Assembly: GCA_028818995.1 (NCBI GenBank) | Contig: JAPPMR010000592.1 | Location: forward strand, 1-14,541 | Direction: 5' to 3' | Source of the DNA: Candidatus Poribacteria bacterium | Lineage (GTDB): Bacteria > Poribacteria > WGA-4E > WGA-3G | Length of the DNA stretch: 14,541 nucleotides | Shown: positions 7,441-14,040 of the stretch, in pieces | Numbering within the stretch: the stretch's first letter is position 1 | How the letters are laid out: each line of letters begins with the position of its first letter | Notes under the pieces: generated by a model | What the model saw: the letters and a program-made list of their open reading frames with translations, nothing else | Databases searched by the model: none | What the model was told of the DNA's origin: nothing | Made by a program: the position numbers and the translations under genes

Positions 7441-7476
7441 AGCAGATAGGGTGTGTTTTTTTACACCATATCTGCT
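7441..7476. repeat. Hairpin at the left end of the insertion sequence remnant
   Basis: AGCAGATAGGGTGT (7441-7454) pairs with ACACCATATCTGCT (7463-7476) with one mismatch in 14 and an eight-base, T-rich loop. No T-run follows the stem, so it is not a typical terminator on the plus strand. Its position 37 bases before the transposase start suggests a terminal or subterminal element of the insertion sequence. The true outer end cannot be fixed because the matching right end is missing. Confidence 0.6.
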
Positions 7477-7479
7477 ATA

Positions 7480-7512
7480 CTTCACCAAAAAACTACCTAT
7501 TTTGAGGTGAAG
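7480..7512 (+). promoter_or_regulatory. Hairpin covering the transposase ribosome binding site
   Basis: CTTCACC (7480-7486) is complementary to GGTGAAG (7506-7512). The second arm contains most of the GAGGTGA ribosome site (7504-7510) before ATG 7514. AAAA and TTTT inside the arms can extend the stem past a GA bulge. In a read-through transcript this would hide the ribosome site, a control known from several insertion sequences. Confidence 0.45.
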
Positions 7513-7513
7513 A

Positions 7514-8062
7514 ATGACAAGAAGAGAATCTTGCCACTTGTTAGATATGTTAGCAAAACTTGAAGACCCACGCAAGGAGAAAGGGAACGACATCCGTTGA
7601 AATCCATTCTCGCACTACTCGTCATCGGATTGATGTGTGGACATAAAGGTTGGACATCTATCGCTACTTGGGCACGCTCACAGCCAGCACTCGCAAAGGC
7701 GCTCGGTTTTACACACAAGAAAACACCTTCTGCTTCAACGATCCATAATCTATTGAAAAAGTTAGATGTTGTGGTAGTAGAAGAAACCCTGACAAAATGG
7801 GTAAACACCGTGATAGAAAGTCGTCCCGATTTGACAGGATGTCTTGACACAGTCGCTATAGATGACAAAACGATGCGTGCCTCTAAAAAAAGTGGTGCGA
7901 TAACAAGCCACCTGCTCTCTGTCGTTTCCCACAAGTTAGGAGTTACCCTCACGCAGCAAAGTGTCAGCGACAAAGCGAACGAAATACCGATCTCAACAGA
8001 GATCTTCAAAGCGTTTGATGTGAGTGGGAAAGTCATCACAACCAAATCAACGGATATTCGCA
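7514..8062 (+). pseudogene. ISAs1-family transposase, frameshifted and 3'-truncated
   Basis: The N-terminal frame from ATG 7514 (LLDMLAKLEDPRKEKGN) hits TGA at 7598-7600. The family sequence resumes in the -1 frame from about 7585 (CGA CAT CCG TTG = RHPL, then KSILALLVIGLMCGHKGW). One A missing from the run at 7586-7587 explains the shift. The remainder carries ISAs1/H-repeat landmarks: SASTIHNLLKKL, the DDE-type VAIDDKTMRASKK (first catalytic Asp region) and HLLSVVSHKLGVTLTQQSV, then DKANEIP. Recognisable homology ends after GKVITT near 8040. The following codons, to a TGA at 8095-8097, do not look like the family, and the rest of the catalytic domain (later Asp and Glu) is absent. Normal members are roughly twice as long (about 370 residues). 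It cannot make an active transposase. The truncation abuts the 3' end of the dikinase-like gene on the other strand. Confidence 0.85.
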
Positions 8063-8064
8063 AC

Positions 8065-10212
8065 TCACTGCCCCCAAGGACGCGCTTGTTTGATTGATAT
8101 TTTACCATCTTTCGTAATCTTGAACTCAATCTCCATAGCAAAGTCTTTCGTTTGGGATGAAGCACCGTATAACTGGCTAAATTTGTTGTGAACCGTGCCA
8201 AGATAGAGATTCAGTTCCCGCAGATACTTGTCCGTCAGAATTTGTTTGCCATCTGTGGTCCGATTGGAAGTTGACACAACCCTATAGTTATTGCTATCCC
8301 ACCAATCCAACAAAATCTCTTCTGGAATGGATTGATCTTCTGGATTCGTTACAAGGTTTTCACCTACCTGTGTATTGAGATAGTAATTTCCCTCAGTTTG
8401 ATACACGACATCATCGGTTACAGCAACGCCATTTGCCGTTTCATTTTCAAAATTTGGATGTACAAGCACACCCATAGCCGTAGTTAAATGGTCAATACGA
8501 AAGAAATCGCGCGCTTCAAATGCTCGGAAATTCCAGAGGCTTGCATACACTTGTTTGATTGACTTTGATAGATGTCCTTCGTCTGGATTGTGTGTGAAGG
8601 AATCATATAAACCCGCACCGCTAAACCCAGGTAAATCTTCGTTATTTGTGCTGGAGCGACATCGGAGAGAAGTTCCGTCCGGGAATGAATTTTGTAAATC
8701 CGAAAATGCACGCATTATCCACTTTGGCATTTTTCCCGTCTCAATTTCTGTCCTAAGTTTTATTAGTTCCGCTTCCTTCGTGTCATGTGAATTTTGAAAA
8801 TCAGGATCCTTGAGTAGTGCCTCAATCTTTTTATAGAAGCCATTATGCTTCATGAATTCGTCATAAAAATAGAATGGCACTCCAAATCCGTCTGGAACTG
8901 TGCCCTCAGAAAATCCAAACGTCCTTAGTGTTGCAACGTTGGCTGTTTTTACCCCGAAACTTGAGGAGTCTGTGAATCCAATTTCATCAAGCGGCAATAT
9001 CTTTTTAACAGACAGATCGCGTGTAGGTTTCTGTGTTTTAGCGGGACGTAAATCTGCAAAATGAGTTTCTACCTCTTTACGTGTTGCCTCTCTAATTTCA
9101 AAACCATCTGCGTTTACCTTGTAGTAGACATATTTTCCGATGAGTGGTGCAATTAATCTGTTTTCCCACGCCTTGGTAATGAATGCGTTTGGCACTTTGT
9201 CTTGAATGGCACGTAGATTGACATGTGAAAGCGGTGTTTGCCTTACACCTGTAATAATTCCTGCAACGCGTGACATCTCGTTTGGTAACGTCTTGCATAT
9301 TACAATGTCGCGTGGTGTAGGACGTTCGTTTGACTCCAGTACGCGTAGCCGACCATACGACTCAGCCTGATTTAGTGGAAGATAACCAACATTCGCGTAA
9401 AGGTCGTCCTCAAAATAGACAGGAAATTCTGCCTTGTCGTATAACGCCTTCTCACGGTTATAAATACTGATTGCACCCCATAATGGGCAGTAGCCGAGAC
9501 GATTCTTCAGTATAGGCATTTTCGCTACCAGCAAGTCGTGCACAAGTTTAATTTTTTCAAATGAAAATGCATCGTTTGGATTAAACTCAAAAGTGTAAAC
9601 CCCGGGTTCACCGTTCGGTGCGGTAAAAAGTGGACGGTAGCTAAGCACGCCCCGCATCTGTCCTTGACCTCTACCTAAACCAGCAGCCTGCATGAAACTT
9701 CCATGAGAACGGTGTGTCTTTGTATTCATAAAATAAAGTTGTGGGTTTTGTGTATTAGTATTTTCAACCTGAATTTTTACAAACTCAATTCCAGCAAGTT
9801 GAGTGTCAATACGTACCTCTGTTCCCTGATATGACAACTTTTTGAAAGTTTCCCGATCAGGTATTGTCGCTGTGCCATCCTTAAATTCGACCTGTTCTGG
9901 ATTCAAACGTGGTCCCGATGGTTCTCTTGAACCGCGTCCTCTGCTAAATCCGCCCCTCCCGCGAGGTTGGTCACGTCTGCCACTGACCATTTCACGAATT
10001 TCGTTCTCACTGAATTGGACATCTCTGGCATTTTCTATCCTTACGACTCTTACCATGAGTTCCTTTTCAGATGTACTTAGTTCGCCATTGCCATCAAGGT
10101 CGAACCGTTTTTCATCCTTTGAGAGTGTTTCTTCTGCCCAAGTGTTTAGGACAACTATCATGGAAAAAATCAGTACTAAAGTGGAAATAATTATGTTGTT
10201 TTTATGTTTCAT
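8065..10212 (-). CDS. Exported PEP/pyruvate-binding (PPDK-type) protein resembling glucan water dikinase, with EF-hand
   Basis: A 715-residue protein. A signal peptide covers 1-26 (cleavage after NTWA). An EF-hand loop DLDGNGELSTSE (38-49) has canonical Ca ligands at 1, 3, 5 and 12. An Arg/Gly-rich stretch covers 79-97. A phosphohistidine-like segment carries QTPLSHVNLRA, with His330 in the position of the phospho-transfer His. The C-terminal nucleotide-binding domain (about 415-713) has GVKTANVATL, RCRSSTNNEDLPGFSGAG (517-534) and the closing QARPW. In PEP synthase and PPDK the ATP domain comes first. Here the His segment comes first, as in alpha-glucan water dikinases, whose family motif LSHVSxRAR is close. 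A phosphotransfer reaction on an exported or surface glycan is a reasonable guess, but periplasmic ATP is a problem and the domain may be purely binding. ATG 10212 has GAGG six bases upstream. The 3' end touches the insertion sequence remnant, so the last two or three codons may be altered. Confidence 0.8.
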   Translation of the reverse strand: MKHKNNIIISTLVLIFSMIVVLNTWAEETLSKDEKRFDLDGNGELSTSEKELMVRVVRIENARDVQFSENEIREMVSGRRDQPRGRGGFSRGRGSREPSGPRLNPEQVEFKDGTATIPDRETFKKLSYQGTEVRIDTQLAGIEFVKIQVENTNTQNPQLYFMNTKTHRSHGSFMQAAGLGRGQGQMRGVLSYRPLFTAPNGEPGVYTFEFNPNDAFSFEKIKLVHDLLVAKMPILKNRLGYCPLWGAISIYNREKALYDKAEFPVYFEDDLYANVGYLPLNQAESYGRLRVLESNERPTPRDIVICKTLPNEMSRVAGIITGVRQTPLSHVNLRAIQDKVPNAFITKAWENRLIAPLIGKYVYYKVNADGFEIREATRKEVETHFADLRPAKTQKPTRDLSVKKILPLDEIGFTDSSSFGVKTANVATLRTFGFSEGTVPDGFGVPFYFYDEFMKHNGFYKKIEALLKDPDFQNSHDTKEAELIKLRTEIETGKMPKWIMRAFSDLQNSFPDGTSLRCRSSTNNEDLPGFSGAGLYDSFTHNPDEGHLSKSIKQVYASLWNFRAFEARDFFRIDHLTTAMGVLVHPNFENETANGVAVTDDVVYQTEGNYYLNTQVGENLVTNPEDQSIPEEILLDWWDSNNYRVVSTSNRTTDGKQILTDKYLRELNLYLGTVHNKFSQLYGASSQTKDFAMEIEFKITKDGKISIKQARPWGQ

Positions 10213-10426
10213 GGTTTTCCTCGATAATCTTGGAATTCGAAATTAAGCATATTTTCTTGTCACATTAGGCAAATGAATGTTGAATTTGTTCAGAAAAATA
10301 CTTTATCTGTCTTGAATGTGAATATTTTCGCAGATTAAACTTGATTTTATTTTATGAATTGGTGAATCTGTGATATGATATATAGTGAATTTTAGAATTA
10401 ACGGGACATTTTGAGATGTGAATCAA

Positions 10427-10473
10427 CGCTGAATCATGCGGAATGCCAAACGCGCATTCCGCATGATTCAGCG
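10427..10473. repeat. Perfect 20-bp inverted repeat (large hairpin)
   Basis: CGCTGAATCATGCGGAATGC (10427-10446) and its exact reverse complement (10454-10473) flank a seven-base loop, CAAACGC. No T-run follows. The arms are perfect, which in non-coding DNA implies recent origin or selection. It is immediately followed by the imperfect palindrome at 10474. Confidence 0.9.
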
Positions 10474-10531
10474 GGAGGGAACTCCGATTCCCGACTATCA
10501 GTGAGTTCCGTCGCGATTCGGAGATCGCTCC
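10474..10531. repeat. Imperfect 22-bp inverted repeat of the GTAGGAGCGA family
   Basis: The left arm GGAGGGAACTCCGATTCCCG(AC) (10474-10495) and the right arm (10510-10531) match as inverted repeats in 18 of 22 positions, around a 14-base centre. Read on the minus strand the right arm with its flank begins GTAGGAGCGATCTCCGAATC, close to the half-site of the palindrome at 4140-4183. All four mismatches put identical bases opposite each other in the stem. Confidence 0.75.
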
Positions 10532-10616
10532 TACAGAAAATGTCTATCTTGATTTTCAAAGTGCACTATACAACACAATCAAGATTTCAACAATAAGTCT
10601 GCAGGAGATTTTTATC

Positions 10617-11405
10617 ATGTTCAACTTTAAAAATTTTAGATATTGGTTCATACTAACCCTCTTTCTGATATTTGTAATTAGTCTTCCCAGTTTTGCTCAA
10701 GATAAACACACTGTTCTGCTGTATACATTTGAAACCGGTAAAGGAAATATTGTCAAAGACCTATCTGGAAACGCAAATGATGGTAAACTCATGGGGAGTC
10801 CGAAGTGGGGTGACGGCAAACCTGGCGGCGGGCTAATCTTCGGTGGAAACGGCCCAAGAGACTTTGTGGAGATTCCTGATAGCGATAGCCTTGATTTGGT
10901 TGAAGGACTTACCGTGGAGATGTGGGTTTTTCTGGATTCTCCGTCAACCGCTGGCGGCACAGGTGCAACTAAAGAGTCTACCTATAAAGTAGGTCCTCGG
11001 AGCGATCAAAAAGTCCTGCTCCGCATGACAACGAATTCTAAAGCTTGGGGCAGTGCCGTTGTAATCGGAAAAAAGGTGTTACCGCTTAAGACTTGGGTGC
11101 ATATTGCTGGCACTTACGATGCAAAGTCCGGTGACGGCAAGATTTACATTGATGGAGAAATAGATAACGAAGGTAACATTGGTGGAGAGATTACTCCGAA
11201 TAACGATAAACTTTGGCTTGGACGGGGTGCTGGACCATTCCTTGATGGTAAGATGGATGAAGTCCGCATTTCTAACATCGCGCGTTCACAGAAAGAAGTA
11301 CAGCAGCTGATGGATATTGGGATTGCTGGTGTGCTGGCGGTAACGCCACAAGATAAATTAACAACGACCTGGGGGCAACTCAAATCGCGTTTTGTTACAC
11401 CGTAA
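10617..11405 (+). CDS. Secreted LamG-domain (concanavalin A-like lectin/glucanase fold) protein
   Basis: A 262-residue protein. A signal peptide covers 1-27 (FVISLPSFA, cleavage before QDK). A single LamG domain fills about 30-230. It opens with VLLYTFETGKGNIVKDLSG, typical of the 'W/YxFxxxxGxxxxDxSGxxxxG' start. The core strands follow: FVEIPDSDSLDL, LTVEMWVF, then W-VHIAGTYD (160-168), KIYIDGE (175-181), LWLGRG and DGKMDEVRISNIARS (210-224). This fold usually binds glycans or proteins; no glycosidase residues are visible. The tail after 235 (VLAVTPQDKLTTTWGQLKSRF) is a short Thr-rich extension whose role I do not know. ATG 10617 has AGGAG at 10603-10607 with a nine-base spacer. The gene converges on the TPR gene with only nine bases between stop codons, and there is no separate terminator. 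It is divergent from the dikinase-like gene, so a shared glycan theme is possible but unproven. Confidence 0.9.
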   Translation: MFNFKNFRYWFILTLFLIFVISLPSFAQDKHTVLLYTFETGKGNIVKDLSGNANDGKLMGSPKWGDGKPGGGLIFGGNGPRDFVEIPDSDSLDLVEGLTVEMWVFLDSPSTAGGTGATKESTYKVGPRSDQKVLLRMTTNSKAWGSAVVIGKKVLPLKTWVHIAGTYDAKSGDGKIYIDGEIDNEGNIGGEITPNNDKLWLGRGAGPFLDGKMDEVRISNIARSQKEVQQLMDIGIAGVLAVTPQDKLTTTWGQLKSRFVTP

Positions 11406-11414
11406 CTAAGTCTT

Positions 11415-12299
11415 TTAATGCGGAAATTCTATGAAAAGTGTTGCCAAAAATTCGTCCGTTACATGACGATTGTAAAAACGTGCTGAAATTACAGAACCAT
11501 AGATGTTGCCTACATAGAAAATGCCACTGAGTGTGCCGAGTGTCCATCCTTTCACAGACGAAAGTCCATCTCTACGGAAGCCATCGTAAGCCTGCCAACC
11601 TGTTAAGCCTACGGTGAGGAGAGAATTCAGCGCATCACCAACACGACCTGTATAAATCCGTCCTGTGCCCGGTACAATTGCGGAGAAAAAACCGGCTAAA
11701 AATGGACTACGGGTAGGTAGTTTGGCTCCTTGTGTGGCATATTTGTTATATACCGCTGCTTTTTCCCTAACTACCAACATGTCTGATTTCTGCAATGCAT
11801 TAAAAATCTTTTCTGCTTCAGGCCACTGCCTTTGCATCAGGTAAGATAGCCCAATTAGTTGGTGTGACTCGGCGCGATAACGAACATCTGTTATACGTGG
11901 TAGAGATGTGTTAAGATAATTTGCCGATTTTCCATATTGCTCCATGAGAAAATAGGAAACACCAATTTGATAATATGTGCTACTCACCAATTTACTATTC
12001 GGAGATTCTTGTAGAAATGTTTCAAATTGTTGGATAGCCAGATCAGATTTACCACCAAAACGATAACAGAGGGCAATCCTATATAGAATTGTTTCCCGTT
12101 CCTTCGGTTTATAAAAAAGGTAGCGTTGATACTCACCTACAGCGCGGAGGTAATCGCCCTGTTCATATAGATGATCAGCAAATTTGAGGACATTTTCAGG
12201 ACTGTAATAGTTAATCGACTCTTCCGAATTTGCAAAACATAACAACGCGGTATTGAGAAGTATAATGAGCAGCAATTCCCATATCTGTTTAGTGGTCAT
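11415..12299 (-). CDS. TPR-repeat protein with C-terminal transmembrane region
   Basis: A 294-residue protein. An N-terminal signal or anchor covers about 6-24. TPR-type helical repeats run from about 35 to 190 (VLKFADHLYEQGDYLRAVGEYQRYL, ILYRIALCYRFGGKSDLAIQQFETFL, TYYQIGVSYFLMEQYGKSANYL, LIGLSYLMQRQWPEAEKIF are represented by their first residues at 38, 71, 108 and 148). After a basic linker comes a membrane-associated part with PGTGRIYTGR (210-219), of the P-G-x-G-x-x-Y-x-G type seen in TM2-like proteins, and two hydrophobic segments (about 222-240 and 255-272). It is the last gene of the minus-strand run, and its start overlaps the end of the YidD-like gene by 11 bases, so translation is probably coupled. 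It likely acts as a periplasmic/inner-membrane assembly or scaffold factor. Partner and substrate are unknown. Confidence 0.82.
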   Translation of the reverse strand: MTTKQIWELLLIILLNTALLCFANSEESINYYSPENVLKFADHLYEQGDYLRAVGEYQRYLFYKPKERETILYRIALCYRFGGKSDLAIQQFETFLQESPNSKLVSSTYYQIGVSYFLMEQYGKSANYLNTSLPRITDVRYRAESHQLIGLSYLMQRQWPEAEKIFNALQKSDMLVVREKAAVYNKYATQGAKLPTRSPFLAGFFSAIVPGTGRIYTGRVGDALNSLLTVGLTGWQAYDGFRRDGLSSVKGWTLGTLSGIFYVGNIYGSVISARFYNRHVTDEFLATLFIEFPH

Positions 12300-12726
12300 A
12301 ATCTGTAACTGGGTCTATGTACTTTCCTGTACTTGGGTCTTTATGATAATGTGTAGATTCTAAACCGTTGCATCGGATTAGCCTGTCAGCAGTGAGGAGG
12401 ATACCGCGTAGCATACCAAATTCTTGTATACATGCCATGCCGAAACGCGAACAGGTCGGTGTGAAGTTGCACGACGGACCGTCTTGACTTGAGACGAATT
12501 TTTGATATAGGCGAATTAAACCTGTAGCGGCGAACTTTAACTCTGAAGTTTCCAGAGGATTAAAACGGACAATTTCTTGGGGCTTTTCTTGTATGATAGG
12601 GTTGACTTCTCGGATAAAGGCAAGATCGCTTGCTTCTCCTGCATAAGAAGATGTGGAAAGCGTAATAACAATTAAACACACACTACAGAAAGGGGCGATT
12701 CTTCGGTTAACGGCGCAATTTACCAT
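12289..12726 (-). CDS. YidD-like protein with N-terminal signal peptide and extension
   Basis: A 145-residue protein. Residues 66-130 match the YidD family (membrane protein insertion efficiency factor): LIRLYQKFVSSQDGPSCNFT (70-89), PTCSRFG and RLIRCNG (115-121). The Cys residues of SCxFxPTCS and RCxxx are kept. Canonical YidD is about 70-90 residues, cytoplasmic, membrane-peripheral, and helps YidC. Here a signal-like segment (about 10-29, ending SSYAG) and a 35-residue linker precede the domain. If cleaved, this would place YidD in the periplasm, which is unexpected. The usual C-terminal GGxDPVP is replaced by THYHKDPSTGKYIDP. ATG 12726 overlaps the LolA-like stop by seven bases (ATGGTAA), and the C-terminus overlaps the TPR gene. 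Neither YidC, RnpA nor RpmH, the usual yidD neighbours, is present. The family call is firm; the location is inferred. Confidence 0.85.
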   Translation of the reverse strand: MVNCAVNRRIAPFCSVCLIVITLSTSSYAGEASDLAFIREVNPIIQEKPQEIVRFNPLETSELKFAATGLIRLYQKFVSSQDGPSCNFTPTCSRFGMACIQEFGMLRGILLTADRLIRCNGLESTHYHKDPSTGKYIDPVTDYDH

Positions 12727-13439
12727 TTGACCACCTTGACTTTTACAGATTCAGGGATTCTAAAATTTAGAATTGGATTTTGTGTTTTCTCGTTCACTTG
12801 TGGGTTACTATAGATAATCGTCTCAAACTGTAACACTTCAGACTTCACACCATACGTACTGGATGTAACCTTCATGGGGATATAGTTGATGCCGATTTTG
12901 CTGTGGTTCTGGTAAAACGATCTTGCGATAATATGTCCCTTAGGGTTCTTAACTTCAGCCGAGATAAGTTTATCATCGCGCATACCTAAGATGACAGTTC
13001 CAAGTTGATCTTTGGCTTTTTCAGGTGGTTTCCAGTAAGTATAGAGTACTTCGTCCACAATGTCATGTTTGTTCAAAGAATATCCGATTGCGGTCAATCC
13101 GTACTCCGCTTGTGTGGATTGGAGTATGGATTGAATAAAAGGGAGCGGAATGCGTCCCTCGGAAACGAAACGAAATGCTTGTTTTTCTTCCGGATAATAA
13201 ATTTCTAACACTTTATCCTTCACAACCATTATCTGCTTAAGTGGTTTTGTGACTTGAACGACAACTCGTGCTGCTTTTATATCGTAGTGGAGTGTGCCTG
13301 CGATATGTTCTGTCTTGTCGTTCTCGGTTAGTTCACGCGTAAAGTCCAACGAAAGGGTTTTTAAGGGCGCGGCATCAATTGCTTGGATAAAATAAAGTAC
13401 AAGGAACAAGATTATGACGAATTTAAAATGCTTAAACAT
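12720..13439 (-). CDS. LolA-like exported protein (outer-membrane lipoprotein carrier fold)
   Basis: A 239-residue protein. A signal peptide covers 1-23 (VLYFIQAIDA, before APL). The rest fits the LolA/LolB half-barrel pattern: a first strand LKTLSLDFTRELTEN, then HIAGTLHYDIKAARVVVQVTKP (46-66), VLEIYYPEEKQAFRF (77-91), and later paired strands such as VILGMRDDKLISAEVKNPKG and INYIPMKVTSSTY. The 'G-x-L-x-Y' and 'D-x-x-x-x-x-Y-x-P' pieces are the usual LolA landmarks. LolA carries lipoproteins through the periplasm; this protein could have a related lipid- or lipoprotein-binding role. ATG 13439 is chosen because the upstream TTG (13472) has no ribosome site and would put charged residues before the signal peptide. 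It is the first of three overlapping genes with YidD-like and TPR proteins. It lies 58 bases after the small exported protein gene. Confidence 0.75.
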   Translation of the reverse strand: MFKHFKFVIILFLVLYFIQAIDAAPLKTLSLDFTRELTENDKTEHIAGTLHYDIKAARVVVQVTKPLKQIMVVKDKVLEIYYPEEKQAFRFVSEGRIPLPFIQSILQSTQAEYGLTAIGYSLNKHDIVDEVLYTYWKPPEKAKDQLGTVILGMRDDKLISAEVKNPKGHIIARSFYQNHSKIGINYIPMKVTSSTYGVKSEVLQFETIIYSNPQVNEKTQNPILNFRIPESVKVKVVKW

Positions 13440-13497
13440 CTGCTTTCCATTTTTTCTCAGGCATTGCGACAATTAACCAAATTTACAAAAGTTTCTT

Positions 13498-13911
13498 TTA
13501 ATACCAGTAAGAATTATTATCATAAGCAGCTAGAAACAACAAAGAGTATCCTACACAAGATACAGCAGCTCCTGTGAGACAACCTGCCATAGCTCTTGAA
13601 GTCTGGATATTTTTCGCTTTTGCTTTATATGAATCTGAGTAAAAAGCGACATATTCTGGAGATTTGCCGAGAAGCCGTGACGCAGGTGGAGAAGGTTCAT
13701 GAATATGAGAAAAAACCAGCACGAATATACCACCGAGACATCCCCCGAAAAACCAAAGCTCAGAATTTACATCAATAGTTACATCTCGCTCAGCATCAGC
13801 CATAGCTTGTGCCTGCTCCGAATTTTGTTGGGCGAAGGTAACAAACGGCATACCAAATACCAAAACTGCCATTAAAAGAACTAAAATATGAAATGTTGAA
13901 TTAATCTTCAT
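13498..13911 (-). CDS. Small exported two-helix membrane protein, unknown function
   Basis: A 137-residue protein. A signal peptide covers about 1-27 (VFGMPFVTFA, before QQN). A short acidic mature N-terminus is followed by a Gly-rich hydrophobic helix (about 52-69, FFGGCLGGIFVLVF). A polar loop comes next with PSPPASRLLGKSPEYVAFYS (73-92) and a basic KAKAKNIQTSR patch. A second Gly/Ala/Cys helix covers about 107-130 (MAGCLTGAAVSCVGYSLL). Pairs of Gly-x-x-Gly helices suggest tight packing or oligomerisation. Two Cys pairs (58 and 111, plus 119) could form disulfides. AAGGAG lies six bases before ATG 13911, so the start is firm. It sits between the beta-barrel gene and lolA-yidD-TPR on the same strand and may belong to that envelope operon. 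I recognise the 'RLLGKSPEYV...Y' pattern only as a conserved hypothetical type. Confidence 0.8.
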   Translation of the reverse strand: MKINSTFHILVLLMAVLVFGMPFVTFAQQNSEQAQAMADAERDVTIDVNSELWFFGGCLGGIFVLVFSHIHEPSPPASRLLGKSPEYVAFYSDSYKAKAKNIQTSRAMAGCLTGAAVSCVGYSLLFLAAYDNNSYWY

Positions 13912-14040
13912 TAATTGCTCCTTTCTAATCGTATGTGTTGATCCAAGTCAACTATACTTTATTGATACAAAATAACTGTTTAAAACAGTGTTCTTTCACT
14001 TATAGCTACAAATGAAACCTTAATTTAATAGAGTAAGACA

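Larger units (their letters stand above)
7441..8062 (+). mobile_element. ISAs1-family insertion sequence remnant
   Basis: The element is defined by the transposase pseudogene and its structured leader. The left boundary is set at the hairpin and is approximate. The right boundary lies between about 8041, where transposase homology ends, and 8067, where the neighbouring gene stops. No right-hand inverted repeat or target-site duplication could be found, which agrees with a deletion of the 3' half. Confidence 0.7.
10213..10616. other. 404-base gene-free divergent intergenic region
   Basis: It lies between the divergent dikinase-like (minus) and LamG (plus) genes. The first 210 bases are AT-rich with no structure I can defend; they should hold the promoter of the minus-strand gene. 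From 10427 to 10531 there are two large inverted repeats, described separately. The last 85 bases lead to the LamG ribosome site. A 61-codon frame at 10411-10596 runs straight through the inverted repeats and has no ribosome site, so I do not call it. Confidence 0.7.

Noticed and set aside
7574..7600. Programmed -1 frameshift for transposase expression
   Set aside because: AAAGGGA is present but its phase does not fit tandem slippage in the zero frame, no stimulatory structure is evident, and the 3' truncation already makes the gene inactive.
7497..8201. 234-codon minus-strand frame across the insertion sequence
   Set aside because: It is antisense to clear ISAs1 transposase sequence, has no ribosome site and its product has no coherent domain.
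9842..10246. 134-codon plus-strand frame opposite the dikinase-like gene
   Set aside because: Overlaps the signal peptide and EF-hand coding region, is Ser/Arg-rich from antisense codon bias, and lacks a ribosome site.
13974..13992. Palindrome ACTGTTT-A-AAACAGT as a terminator or operator between the barrel and small-protein genes
   Set aside because: Short, AT-rich, no T-run of note; could be chance.
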